From Aldersonia sp. NBC_00410 (GTDB lineage: Bacteria > Actinomycetota > Actinomycetes > Mycobacteriales > Mycobacteriaceae), in the NCBI RefSeq assembly GCF_026342035.1, contig NZ_JAPENM010000007.1, positions 1 through 64,000 on the forward strand: DNA of 64,000 nt, in the 5' to 3' direction. Below the pieces are notes generated by a model, which did not search any database, was not told where the DNA came from, and saw only the letters and a list, made by a program, of their open reading frames with translations. The position numbers and the translations under genes are program-made. Of this stretch, positions 23,655 through 32,624 are shown piece by piece; the first letter of the stretch is position 1; each line of letters begins with the position of its first letter.

Positions 23655-24938
23655 TCAGGAGACATCGGGCACCTCCGTCTTTGTTAGTTCCAGATTGCGG
23701 AGGTCTGGACTTGCGAGTGCCAACAGGCAGACGACCGCGGTGAACACGCCGACGATCTGCATAGCCGCCGCGACGCCGACAACAGCGGCGATCCCGCCGG
23801 TCAGGAGGTATCCGACTGGCAATAGGCTCGTAGTAGCCAACAGCTCGAAAGATGCGATCCGGGAGAGGACCGCGCGAGGCACAGCCCGTTGCACCAGCGT
23901 GCTGGACAACACCGCGTACACAGTCAAAGAGGCGCCCGCGCAGAACTGCAACATGGAGATGGCGACGACGGGCAACCCAGATGCCAGGAACAGCGGCTGT
24001 GCCGAGAGCGCGCCCAACAGCACTGCGCACCAAACCGCGGGTCTGCGTGGCGCCATACGCGTTGCGAGCACACCGCCAGCGATGCCGCCGAGCCCGAACG
24101 CCGTTACGAGCACACCCCACGCCTTCGCACCTCCGAGTGACTCCTCGGCCAGGCCAGGGCCAAGGCTGAAGACGGCAGATAGTGACAGCAATTCGAAAAG
24201 TGCTGAAATAACAAACAAGATCAAGAGCCAACGTCGTCGTGTCAGATTCGCCCAACCTTCTCGCAGGTCGGTGAGCACCGAACGTCGCGCGGTTGGTTGC
24301 CGCCGTAACCGTGGCAGGCGGGCGAGAAAGAACGCACTGACGGCGAACGTTGCGGCATCGATCACAAGCCCGAGCGCTCCAAACCCAGTGCCGACTAACA
24401 GGCCTCCCATAATGGGACCGGCGACCATTCCCGTATTGACGGTGCTACCGAGCCAACCGTTGGCCCGTTCCAGCGCGGCTTCGGGGACAAGTTCGGGCAT
24501 GAGCCCGGCGGCGGCCGGCTTGAACAACGCCTCGGCCGCGCCAAATACGAGTTGCAGGATCGCAAACGACATCACCCCTGCGTATCCCGTAAAGACCAAT
24601 GCCGCGGTTGCTGTCTGCGTCATGAACCGAGCAACGTCGGATATCACCATTAGTCGCCGACGGTTGCTTCTGTCTGCGAGCACTCCGCTATACAGCACCA
24701 CCAACGCGTATCCCACAGCGCGCGCGGCGAGCACGACCGCCAATCCCGATACCGGGACTCCGATCATGAGCAGGGAGAACGGGACCACCACATAGCTGAT
24801 GCGGTCGCCGATTGCGGAAACACCTTGTGAGACCAGCAGCTTTACGTAGCCGCCACGCCACCAATCTCGCGCCGCTGCACCTTCACCGCCGCGCGGAGTG
24901 TCTTCCAGAGTTGACTCACCGTCACGACCAGTACTCAC
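23655..24938 (-). CDS. MFS transporter
   Basis: 427 residues with 12 predicted helices in two halves around a central loop (RLPRLRRQPTARRS). The loop after helix 2 has GVLADRSNRRRL, the MFS motif A equivalent. It resembles the enterobactin/tetracycline-type exporters (DHA3-like), so export of a small molecule or drug is likely. The GTG start at 24938 lies behind GGGAGGGGGGATAA. The MFS fragment at 22928 belongs to the same broad family. Confidence 0.85.
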   Translation of the reverse strand: MSTGRDGESTLEDTPRGGEGAAARDWWRGGYVKLLVSQGVSAIGDRISYVVVPFSLLMIGVPVSGLAVVLAARAVGYALVVLYSGVLADRSNRRRLMVISDVARFMTQTATAALVFTGYAGVMSFAILQLVFGAAEALFKPAAAGLMPELVPEAALERANGWLGSTVNTGMVAGPIMGGLLVGTGFGALGLVIDAATFAVSAFFLARLPRLRRQPTARRSVLTDLREGWANLTRRRWLLILFVISALFELLSLSAVFSLGPGLAEESLGGAKAWGVLVTAFGLGGIAGGVLATRMAPRRPAVWCAVLLGALSAQPLFLASGLPVVAISMLQFCAGASLTVYAVLSSTLVQRAVPRAVLSRIASFELLATTSLLPVGYLLTGGIAAVVGVAAAMQIVGVFTAVVCLLALASPDLRNLELTKTEVPDVS

Positions 24939-25360
24939 TTATCCCCCCTCCCGCTCTACTAATATTGGCCACCGCATTCGTACTCGACCGCCTTGTTCGC
25001 GATGCCGTAGTCCACGCCGTCGCAGTTCGGCTGCGACCAACCCTGGATCCCTTACCCTCACTTAGAGGTGTCCGGCCCGTGCGCCATGTCATGTCTATAT
25101 AGCGGCGCGGTGGAAACAGTTTCCGCGATAGGTCCTCGAAGTAGGGGCACGTTTCGACGCTGGGCATCTCACGGCGAGGGTTTACACCCCTCGGTGTGCG
25201 CGCCGCATCGGCAGTCACGGTTCACGCCGGGCGGCGGGGGCCACGTCGCCCCCATCCGGGTGGAGACCGCGAACTGTGTCCCGCACGGCTGCGGCGTGAA
25301 GGCGTCGAGCAGGACACCGGGTTCCAACTGAATCGGGCTTTGTTGCAACGGTTTGCCGGC
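24939..25360. other. Intergenic region with one gene remnant
   Basis: Apart from the remnant at 24959-25051 I find no credible coding frame, repeat or shared promoter element. Confidence 0.4.
24959..25051 (-). pseudogene. C-terminal remnant of a small secreted protein
   Basis: The reverse frame directly after a TAA reads GIQGWSQPNCDGVDYGIANK then AVEYECGGQY and a TAG. This is a sensible two-Cys C-terminus of the kind seen in the small secreted proteins nearby, but no start codon or signal peptide is in frame. An upstream frameshift or deletion is the simplest explanation. Confidence 0.4.
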
Positions 25361-27214
25361 TCAGGGCATCAGGCCCGATTCGCGGTAGAACGTCATTGCC
25401 TGGTCGGTGTCGCCGCCGGTCATGGTGGTGAAGCTCATGTTGAGTCCGGTGGCGATGTCGGCGAACGAGGCGGTTGCTGCGGTGCTGCCCGCCGGGGCGA
25501 GGACGAATACGCCTTTGGTGCCGTCGGGGCTCATGGTGAGTTGGCCGGGGATGTTCGCGTTCTGGGCTTTCTGCCAGGTGGCCAGGGTGGACGCGGCGCT
25601 GTTGTGGTTGATGGTGGCGGTGAAGCTGGGTGGGGCGGGGACCGAGGCGACACCGATGGCCTTGGCGAGGTCGGATTTGGTGTCAATGACGCAGACCTGC
25701 ATGTACGCGCCGTCGGTATCGAATCCGGCTGCTGTGCAGGGCTTCTTGATGCCTTCGCTCAATGCTGCGGGGTATGCGGCTTCGAGGGTGGCGGCGGTGG
25801 TCCCGACGGCGGCGTTGCCGGTGACCGGCTGCACAGGGGTCGCGGCTTCGGTGGTGGTGGTGGGTAGGGCGGCTGCGGATGCTTCACCGTCGCTGCCGGA
25901 GCGGGCAAGCATGACACCACCGACTACGACGGCGGCGGCTACTGCGGCGGCGGCTATCGCTGTGGTGCGGCGTTTGGCGTCTGCGAAGTTGACGACATTC
26001 GCGGCCGCTTTGCCGGTGGCCATCCCCAACTTGGCGCGGAAGTTCAGGGTTTCGGGCGGGGGCGCGAGATGCGCCGGCGCAGCCTGACGGGCAGGACGGG
26101 CAGTGACACCACTGGTGGCGGGCGCCGCTGCGGCGGTGATTGCGCGGGTCAGCGCGCCGCGCGCGACGACGGTTTTCGGGTCGTCGAGTGTCGCGATCGG
26201 CCCGAGGGTCTGCAACCGGCTGTGCACGAGCGGGATTCGTGAGGAGCCGCCGGTGAGGAACAGGGCCCGCAGGTCGGTGGGGCCGGTGATCCCGGCGCGG
26301 GTGAGCGTGTCGCGGGTCAGGGCAAGGCTGCGGTCGATCTGGGTGGTGATCAACTCGTCGAATTCGCTGCGGCCGAGGGTGAGGCCGAGCTGGTCACCGG
26401 TGGTGGCACCGGGGACGGTGATCGTGGCCTGCGCGGCTTCCGACAGTAGTTCTTTGGCATGGCGGATGGAGTCTTCGAGGGTTCGTAGCGTGCCCATCGG
26501 CGCTGTTCTGCGCAGAAATTCACGGCGGTCGGGGTCGGTGTCGAGTAGCTGGGCATCGACCCAGTGGCGCAGGACCGCGTCGAGGTTCTTGCCGCCGAGC
26601 TGGTTGTCACCCCCGGCCGCGATGACGTCGAATCCGCCCGTGGAATCGGCTTGCAGGACTGCGATGTCGAGGGTGCCGCCACCGAAGTCGAAGACCGCGA
26701 TCTTCTCCCCGACCGCCAGCGGTTCGCTGCGCGAGTAGTGCGCGGCCGCGGCGCGGGGCTCGGAGATCGTGGACACCCGGTCGGCGGGCACGCCCGCGAT
26801 GGTGGCGGCCGCGATCAACACCTGCACCTCGTGCGGGGACCAGCCCTCGGGGTGGGTGAGCACCACCCGGGCCGGCGACTGGCCGCGGTGGGCGGTGACC
26901 GCCCGATCGAGCACCGAGCGCAGCACGGCGGCGACCGGTTGCTGCACGGGCACGTCGTAGCTGTTGATGTTCACGATGCCGTGCGGGATGGAGCGTTTGG
27001 GTGCGGCCAGGAACGCGGCCGGGTTGGTTGCTGCCTGGTTGAGTGCTACCTGGCCGACGAGGATCTCGTCGGGGGCCTGGATGAACACCGCCGACGGCAT
27101 CAGGTTCGAATGATGTGACAGCGCAATCGCGTTGATCGTCCCATCGGTCTCGCGCGCTGCGGCCGCGGTGTTCGAGGTCCCGAAGTCGATGGCCAGTTCC
27201 CAGCCGGTGCTCAT
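25361..27214 (-). CDS. Membrane-anchored Hsp70-like ATPase 1
   Basis: 617 residues. Residues 1-355 form an Hsp70/actin-type nucleotide-binding domain: phosphate loop 1 IDFGTSNTAAA (9-19), phosphate loop 2 FDFGGGTLDIAV (175-186) and adenosine loop LTGGSSRIPLV (320-330). There is no Hsp70 substrate-binding domain. Instead a linker leads to one membrane helix (417-437) and an outside domain of about 180 residues with two Cys (KKPCTAAGF and MQVCVID) ending FYRESGLMP. The ATPase would sit in the cytoplasm and the sensor or effector outside. It lies 61 bp after the second Hsp70-like gene and probably shares its transcript. Confidence 0.85.
   Translation of the reverse strand: MSTGWELAIDFGTSNTAAAARETDGTINAIALSHHSNLMPSAVFIQAPDEILVGQVALNQAATNPAAFLAAPKRSIPHGIVNINSYDVPVQQPVAAVLRSVLDRAVTAHRGQSPARVVLTHPEGWSPHEVQVLIAAATIAGVPADRVSTISEPRAAAAHYSRSEPLAVGEKIAVFDFGGGTLDIAVLQADSTGGFDVIAAGGDNQLGGKNLDAVLRHWVDAQLLDTDPDRREFLRRTAPMGTLRTLEDSIRHAKELLSEAAQATITVPGATTGDQLGLTLGRSEFDELITTQIDRSLALTRDTLTRAGITGPTDLRALFLTGGSSRIPLVHSRLQTLGPIATLDDPKTVVARGALTRAITAAAAPATSGVTARPARQAAPAHLAPPPETLNFRAKLGMATGKAAANVVNFADAKRRTTAIAAAAVAAAVVVGGVMLARSGSDGEASAAALPTTTTEAATPVQPVTGNAAVGTTAATLEAAYPAALSEGIKKPCTAAGFDTDGAYMQVCVIDTKSDLAKAIGVASVPAPPSFTATINHNSAASTLATWQKAQNANIPGQLTMSPDGTKGVFVLAPAGSTAATASFADIATGLNMSFTTMTGGDTDQAMTFYRESGLMP
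26667..26782 (-). repeat. 116-bp sequence shared with Hsp70-like gene 3
   Basis: Identical to 30381-30496. It spans the phosphate loop 2 region. The identity exceeds that of the flanking coding sequence, which suggests gene conversion. Confidence 0.8.
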
Positions 27215-27275
27215 GCGTTGGTGCCCTAACTGCTCGGATCGATGTACGTGCCGGTGAGTGCCGGCGGTGAAGGGT

Positions 27276-29180
27276 TTAGGGCGCCAGTCCGGATTCGCGC
27301 AGGAACGCGTCGACTTCCTTCTGCATGTCTTCGGGAGTCTTCTGAACCGTGTTGGCGTAGTACGACACGATCAGTCCGGTCTTGAGGTTGACGACCTGAA
27401 CCGAGCGGTAATTCTTGCCGGGGGTGGCGGTGTCGCTGTCCAGCGACACGTAGACGTTTTTGTCGGGGCTGACGCGGACGTTCTTCGGGTTGTCGTTCTT
27501 CATCATCCTGCGTGCGTCGCTCTTGGCCTGTGCGGGGTCGACGTTGGACATGAACGACTGATAGTCGTCGCCCTCGAGCCCGATCGCTTTACCGACCGGG
27601 GAGCTCGGTTTGATCTGGCATTGCTGCATATAGGTGGTACCGCCGGGGTTCGTCATCGGCTGGCAGGTGCCATCCTTGATCGAGTCCACGAGACCGGTGG
27701 GCATGACGGCCTTGATCGCGGCTTCCTCGTCGGCATCGACCTGCGGTGTCCCGAAGTTCTTCGTCGAGGGCGATGCCGCGGTCGTCGACGTCGAGCTGGA
27801 GGCCGAGTCGGCTGCGGCGGCCTTCGATGTCGGGCCTGCCGCGGCGACGGTCGTGGTGTCGGAGTCGTTGCCGGTCAAGCTTTTCGCGGCCACGACACCA
27901 CCGCCGATCAACGCCGCGGCGACCACCACCGCGGCGCCGACGAGCACACCCTTGCGGGCGACACCGCCCTTGCGCTTCGTTTCCTCTGTAGCTGCTGCAG
28001 GAGGCGTCGGGGCCGGGGAGCCGGCAGAAGTTGCCGAGGTCCACGGACCGGTCTGGGTCGAGCCAGTGGTCGGTGTCGCCACTGTTGGGGCAGCGGCGGG
28101 GGCGGCGCCCGGGGTGGACAGTGCGCCGCGGGCGACCACGGTCTTCGGATCGTCGAGGGTCGCGATCTGGCCGAGTTGCTGCAACCGGCTGTGCACCAGC
28201 GGGATCCGGGACGAGCCGCCGGTGAGGAACAGGGCCCGCAGGTCGGTGTGGCCGGTGATCCCGGCGCGGGTGAACGTGTCCCGGGTCAGGGCGACACCGC
28301 GGTCGATCTGGTCGGCGATCAACTCGTCGAACTCGGCGCGCCCGAGGGTGAAGCTTTCGCGTTGCCCGGCGCCGCTGACGGTGATGGTGGCCTGCGCGGC
28401 TTCCGACAGCAGCTCTTTGGCGTGGCGGATGGAGTCCTCGAGATTGCGCAGCGTGTCCATCGGGGCGCTTCGCTGCAGGAATTCGAGAAGACCCGGGTTG
28501 GCGTCACGTAGTTGCGTATCGACCCAGCGGCGCAGGACCGCGTCGAGGTTCTTGCCGCCGAGCTGGTTGTCACCACCTGCGGCGATCACCCCGAAATCAC
28601 CCGAGGCCGCGACCTCGAGCACCGCGATATCGAGTGTGCCGCCGCCGAAATCGAAGACCGCGATCTTCTCCCCGACCGCCAGCGGTTCGATGTGGGAGTA
28701 GTGCGACGCCGCGGCGCGGGGCTCGCTGACCGTCCACACCCGATCGGCGGGTATCCCGGCCAGGCCGGCGGCCGCGATCAACACCTGCACCTCGGCCGGG
28801 GACCAGCCCTCGGGGTGGGTGAGCACCAGATAGTCGGGCCATTGGCCGCGGTGCACGGCCAGGGCCCGCTCCAGCACTGAGCGCAGCACCGCGCCCACCG
28901 GCTGCTGCACGAGCATTTCGTAGCCGTTGATGTTCACGGTGCCGTGCGGGATGGACCGTTTCGGTGCGGCCAGGAACGCCGACGGGTTCGTCGCGGCGGC
29001 GTTCAGCGCGACTTCGCCGACGGCGATGTCGTCGGGCGAGTTCACTAATACCGCGGACGGCATCAGATTCGAATGGTGTGACAGCGCAATCGCGTTGATC
29101 GTCCCATCGGCCTCGCGCGCTGCGGCGGCGGTGTTCGAGGTACCGAAATCGACGGCAAGCACCCAACCGGATGTCGTCAT
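27276..29180 (-). CDS. Membrane-anchored Hsp70-like ATPase 2
   Basis: 634 residues. Nucleotide-binding domain 1-355 (DFGTSNTAAA at 11, FDFGGGTLDIAV at 176, LTGGSSRIPLV at 319), Pro/Thr linker, membrane helix 411-432, outside domain of about 190 residues with two Cys (GTCQPM and MQQCQI) ending FLRESGLAP. This outside domain is related to that of ATPase 1 (YMQxC, VGKAIG, SPD, ESGLxP) but strongly diverged, while the ATPase domains are near-identical. ATG at 29180 behind GAGAGGAC. The ECF-type promoter lies at 29214-29239. Confidence 0.85.
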   Translation of the reverse strand: MTTSGWVLAVDFGTSNTAAAAREADGTINAIALSHHSNLMPSAVLVNSPDDIAVGEVALNAAATNPSAFLAAPKRSIPHGTVNINGYEMLVQQPVGAVLRSVLERALAVHRGQWPDYLVLTHPEGWSPAEVQVLIAAAGLAGIPADRVWTVSEPRAAASHYSHIEPLAVGEKIAVFDFGGGTLDIAVLEVAASGDFGVIAAGGDNQLGGKNLDAVLRRWVDTQLRDANPGLLEFLQRSAPMDTLRNLEDSIRHAKELLSEAAQATITVSGAGQRESFTLGRAEFDELIADQIDRGVALTRDTFTRAGITGHTDLRALFLTGGSSRIPLVHSRLQQLGQIATLDDPKTVVARGALSTPGAAPAAAPTVATPTTGSTQTGPWTSATSAGSPAPTPPAAATEETKRKGGVARKGVLVGAAVVVAAALIGGGVVAAKSLTGNDSDTTTVAAAGPTSKAAAADSASSSTSTTAASPSTKNFGTPQVDADEEAAIKAVMPTGLVDSIKDGTCQPMTNPGGTTYMQQCQIKPSSPVGKAIGLEGDDYQSFMSNVDPAQAKSDARRMMKNDNPKNVRVSPDKNVYVSLDSDTATPGKNYRSVQVVNLKTGLIVSYYANTVQKTPEDMQKEVDAFLRESGLAP

Positions 29181-29213
29181 GGTGAAGTCCTCTCGTTCGT
29201 GTGATGCGTGTTG

Positions 29214-29239
29214 GATGCGCGCCGGGCTTGCGATGTTCC
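29214..29239 (-). promoter_or_regulatory. ECF-type promoter GGAAC-N16-GCATC for Hsp70-like genes 2 and 1
   Basis: Reverse strand GGGAAC, 16 bases, GCATCCAAC, 33 bases before the ATG at 29180. It sits between Hsp70-like genes 3 and 2. Confidence 0.7.
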
Positions 29240-29251
29240 CGGCGATGCCGG

Positions 29252-30952
29252 TCAGGTTGTTGCGCTGCAGAATTTCCAGCCGTCCTCGTAGACGAGGTTG
29301 AACACGACGGTGGCCGGGGCGTTGGTTTGTGTGCCGTGCGTGGCGGTGAATCGGACGCGGGCGCCGGCGGTGTCACCGCTGACCGACACCGAGATGATCT
29401 CGTTGAGGGTGATCTGCTGGTCGGCGGGGACTTCCTCACTGCCTTCGGCCGGGACGAAGTTCTCGCATCGCATCGCGGCGATGGCGTCCTTGTCGTGGGA
29501 GTTGAGGGTGTCGATGTAGTCGGGGATGAAGGCGCGGATCGCGGCCTCGTCCTCTGCCTTGGACCGGGGCTCCGACGACGCCGCAGCACCCTCGCCGCCC
29601 GTACCCGACATCGCGACGCTGATCCCGTAGCCGACCCCGCCGAGCACGACGATCACTGCGAGCACGAGCGCGATCAGCCGCCCGCGTCCGCGCATCGGCC
29701 GCGCCGGCGCGGCCGGCTCAGCGCTGCCCGCGTTGCGGGTGTCACCGGTGTCCGGGTGCTCGGCCGTGGAGGCCGAGGACTGCGATTTGGCGTGGCGCCC
29801 GTCGGTGTTGCGGGGCGGCGCGGCGCGGTCGGTGGCCGCGGGTGTGGGCCGGTGTTTCTCGGTGAGCGCGCCGCGCGCGACCACGGTTTTCGGGTCGTCG
29901 AGTGTCGCGACCGGACCGACCTGCTGCAATCGGGTGTGTACCAGCGGGATTCGTGACGATCCGCCGGTGAGGAACAGGGCCCGCAGATCGCCGGGGCCGG
30001 TGATCCCGGCGCGGCCGAACGTGTCGCGGGTCAGGGCGAGGCTGCGCTCGATCTGATCGCCGATCAGTTCGTCGAACTCGGTACGCCCCAACGTGTAGTT
30101 GCGGCGCCCATCGCTGCGGGGATCGGTCACGGTGATGGTGGCCTGCGCGGTTTCCGACAGCAGTTCTTTCGCGCGGCGGATCGATTCGTCGAGCGCACGC
30201 AACGTCTCGAGCGGCGCCCCGCGCTGCAGGTAGGACAGCAGGTCCGGGTCGTCGTCGCGCAGCTGCGTGTCGATCCAGCGGCGGATCACGGCGTCGAGGT
30301 TCTTGCCGCCGAGCTGGTTGTCGCCGCCCGCGGCGATGACGGTGAATTCACCGGCGTCGGTGGCTTGCAGGACCGCGACATCGAGGGTGCCGCCACCGAA
30401 GTCGAAGACCGCGATCTTCTCCCCGACCGCCAGCGGTTCGCTGCGCGAGTAGTGCGCGGCCGCGGCGCGGGGCTCGGAGATCGTGGACACCCGGTCCGCG
30501 GGGATCCCGGCCAGCCCGGCGGCCTCGACGAGCACCCTGATCTCGGTCGGGGACCAGCCCTCGGGGTGGGTGAGCACGACCCGGGCCGGTGACTGGCCGC
30601 GGTGGGCGGTGACCGCACGGTCGAGCACCGAGCGCAGCACGGCGGCGACCGGTTGCTGCACGGGCACGTCGTAGCCGTTGGCGTTGACCACACCGTGCGG
30701 AATGGAGCGTTTCGGTGCGGCGAGGAACGCGGCCGGGTTCGTCGCCGCGGCGTTGAGCGCGACCTGCCCGACGAGGATCTCCTCGGGAGATTGCACGAAT
30801 ACCGCCGAGGGCATCAGGTTCGACTGGTGCGACAACGCCAGGGTGGTGACCCGCCCGTCGGCCGCGCGCGCCGCGGCCGCGGTGTTCGAGGTGCCGAAGT
30901 CCACCGCCAGAACCCAGCCGGCCGAGGGAGCAGTGTGGTGTGGCGCGGTCAT
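29252..30952 (-). CDS. Membrane-anchored Hsp70-like ATPase 3 with NTF2-like outside domain
   Basis: 566 residues. The same actin-like ATPase domain (DFGTSNTAAA, FDFGGGTLDVAV, LTGGSSRIPLV), a linker, a membrane helix at about 427-448, then a different outside domain of about 108 residues: DEAAIRAFIPDYIDTLNSHD..., VSGDTAGARVRF, VYEDGWKFCSATT. That pattern is of the DUF4878/NTF2-like fold. The ATG overlaps the stop of the IniC-like gene (ATGA), so GTPase and ATPase are translationally coupled. Confidence 0.85.
   Translation of the reverse strand: MTAPHHTAPSAGWVLAVDFGTSNTAAAARAADGRVTTLALSHQSNLMPSAVFVQSPEEILVGQVALNAAATNPAAFLAAPKRSIPHGVVNANGYDVPVQQPVAAVLRSVLDRAVTAHRGQSPARVVLTHPEGWSPTEIRVLVEAAGLAGIPADRVSTISEPRAAAAHYSRSEPLAVGEKIAVFDFGGGTLDVAVLQATDAGEFTVIAAGGDNQLGGKNLDAVIRRWIDTQLRDDDPDLLSYLQRGAPLETLRALDESIRRAKELLSETAQATITVTDPRSDGRRNYTLGRTEFDELIGDQIERSLALTRDTFGRAGITGPGDLRALFLTGGSSRIPLVHTRLQQVGPVATLDDPKTVVARGALTEKHRPTPAATDRAAPPRNTDGRHAKSQSSASTAEHPDTGDTRNAGSAEPAAPARPMRGRGRLIALVLAVIVVLGGVGYGISVAMSGTGGEGAAASSEPRSKAEDEAAIRAFIPDYIDTLNSHDKDAIAAMRCENFVPAEGSEEVPADQQITLNEIISVSVSGDTAGARVRFTATHGTQTNAPATVVFNLVYEDGWKFCSATT
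30381..30496 (-). repeat. 116-bp sequence shared with Hsp70-like gene 1
   Basis: Identical to 26667-26782 on reading. Confidence 0.8.
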
Positions 30953-32403
30953 CGGTGGAGCCCCTCATTCGCCGCGTATCCGCGGCGCATCGTGGTGTAG
31001 GTGTGCAGCAGCGTCGCCAGTGCGGCGTCCTCGGCGGCGGTGGCGGTCGATAGCTGCCGGCCTTGGACCCAGGCCAGGCGCTCGTTGACGCCGGCGAGGA
31101 TTTCCGCGTGCCCGGCGTGCGCGGGGCGACCGACACGCTGCGCGGGGGTTTCGGCTTCCAGCAGGGTGCGCAGCTCGGTGACCACGGGCGATTCCGGGTC
31201 GGCGGCAAGCATGCCGCGCAGCGACCCGGCCAACAGCACCGGGACCATTTCGGGGCGCGACCGCACCTGGTGCACGATCGACCGGATCTGGTCGCGCGCC
31301 GGATGGGTGTAGGCGAGCCGGTCCAGTTCGCGCAGGATCCGATCGGCCCGGTGGATGGCGGCGAACGCGGCCAGCCGGGTGTCGAGGATCTGGCGCAGTG
31401 TCGCCAGCCCGGAGCGTTGCGCAAGCCAGTCGTTGAGTGCCCCACCCCCGTTGACGGCGATGTCGCGTCCGTGCACGACCCCGTATTCGCCGATCGAGTC
31501 GAGCAACCGGTCCCGCTCGACGGCGGACAGCGGTGCGGGATCGTCGGCGACGAGCAGATCGACCAGGGCGAACGGGTCCAAACCGGCCACCGAGCGCAGC
31601 GCTCGGGCGTCGGCCTCGGTGAGCCGGCCGGTGTGGCTGGTCTCGGCAAGCAGACCCGCGACCGGTACGACGGTGAACACGGTGTCGGCCAACCGTTGCG
31701 CCATCAGGTTCGCGTGCGCGTTCGCGTGTTCGATCGGATCGCGCCGTCCGAGCGCGCCCTCGCCGAACCCGTCCGCGCGCGACAGCACGCCGAGGGTGTT
31801 GAGCGGGGTGAACCCGATGCTGCGCAGGAACGCCACCTCGTCCGCGCGCGGAGTCGAGTCGAACAGGAACACCGCGGCATCGGCGTCCACCGACACGGTG
31901 CGGGTCTGCTCGAACCCATCGATGAGCACGCGTCGGGTCGCGGCGTCGTTGGCCACGGTCAGCGTCGACAACCCCGGGGTGTCGATCAGCGTCAGGTTCC
32001 GGATCGCCGCGGACGGCAGATACCGGTCGATATAGGCGATCTCGGTGCTCGGCGCGGACAGCACGCCGCGCCCGTCGCGTAGCTCGAGCGGTGCGGTGGT
32101 CCCGTCGAGGCGGACCGCGACCGCACGCGAAGGCGCACCATCCTGGAAGACGGTGACCACGTTCGTTGCTTCCAGCGCCGCCGTCTCCGCGACCGGCGCA
32201 CCGATCAGGGCGTTGACCACCGTCGATTTACCGGCCTTCAGCCGCCCCGTGACGACGACTCGCGGCGGCGACCAGAGGATCGCACCGATCCGATTCGCAT
32301 GCGCGACGAGATCGCCGCCGAGCCCGGCGAGCGCATGCAATCCCGAATCGATTGCGGCCCGCACCGGATCGAGCGGCGGCGGGGGGCCTGGTCGCGGGTG
32401 CAT
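30949..32403 (-). CDS. Dynamin-like GTPase, IniC-like
   Basis: 484 residues. GTPase motifs: G1 GRLKAGKS (53-60), a switch I Thr in EATNVVTVF (about 80), G3 DTPG (141-144), G4 SRAD (208-211; the consensus N/TKxD is altered). A long helical region follows, without an obvious membrane hairpin. Mycobacterial IniC, the partner of IniA in the isoniazid-induced iniBAC operon, has this plan. Bacterial dynamins remodel or protect the cytoplasmic membrane. The ATG at 32403 was chosen because the conserved helical N-terminus starts there; upstream frame is low quality. Coupled by ATGA to Hsp70-like gene 3. Confidence 0.8.
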   Translation of the reverse strand: MHPRPGPPPPLDPVRAAIDSGLHALAGLGGDLVAHANRIGAILWSPPRVVVTGRLKAGKSTVVNALIGAPVAETAALEATNVVTVFQDGAPSRAVAVRLDGTTAPLELRDGRGVLSAPSTEIAYIDRYLPSAAIRNLTLIDTPGLSTLTVANDAATRRVLIDGFEQTRTVSVDADAAVFLFDSTPRADEVAFLRSIGFTPLNTLGVLSRADGFGEGALGRRDPIEHANAHANLMAQRLADTVFTVVPVAGLLAETSHTGRLTEADARALRSVAGLDPFALVDLLVADDPAPLSAVERDRLLDSIGEYGVVHGRDIAVNGGGALNDWLAQRSGLATLRQILDTRLAAFAAIHRADRILRELDRLAYTHPARDQIRSIVHQVRSRPEMVPVLLAGSLRGMLAADPESPVVTELRTLLEAETPAQRVGRPAHAGHAEILAGVNERLAWVQGRQLSTATAAEDAALATLLHTYTTMRRGYAANEGLHR

Positions 32404-32493
32404 CGAGCGCTCACCATAGTCGATTCCGCAGGCCACAAGGCGTCCAGTACCGGTGGCATCGGCTATCGTTTGGCTCCGGTCTCGAGGGGGACG

Positions 32494-32519
32494 GGAACTT
32501 TCCCGATACTCGGCGCATC
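32494..32519 (+). promoter_or_regulatory. ECF-type promoter GGAAC-N16-GCATC for the lipoprotein-dynamin operon
   Basis: GGGAACTTTC, spacer of 16 in all, CGGCGCATC; about 105 bases before the ATG at 32625, inside the divergent region between the two dynamin operons. No matching element was found on the reverse strand for the IniC-like gene. Confidence 0.7.
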
Positions 32520-32624
32520 GAAGCATCAGCAGCAACCGCTTCCGCACGTCACAGACATGCCCGGCGGCTGCCGGCGTAGGTGAGCACCCTGCGCGACTAC
32601 GTACCACCGATCGAAGGAGTTTCG

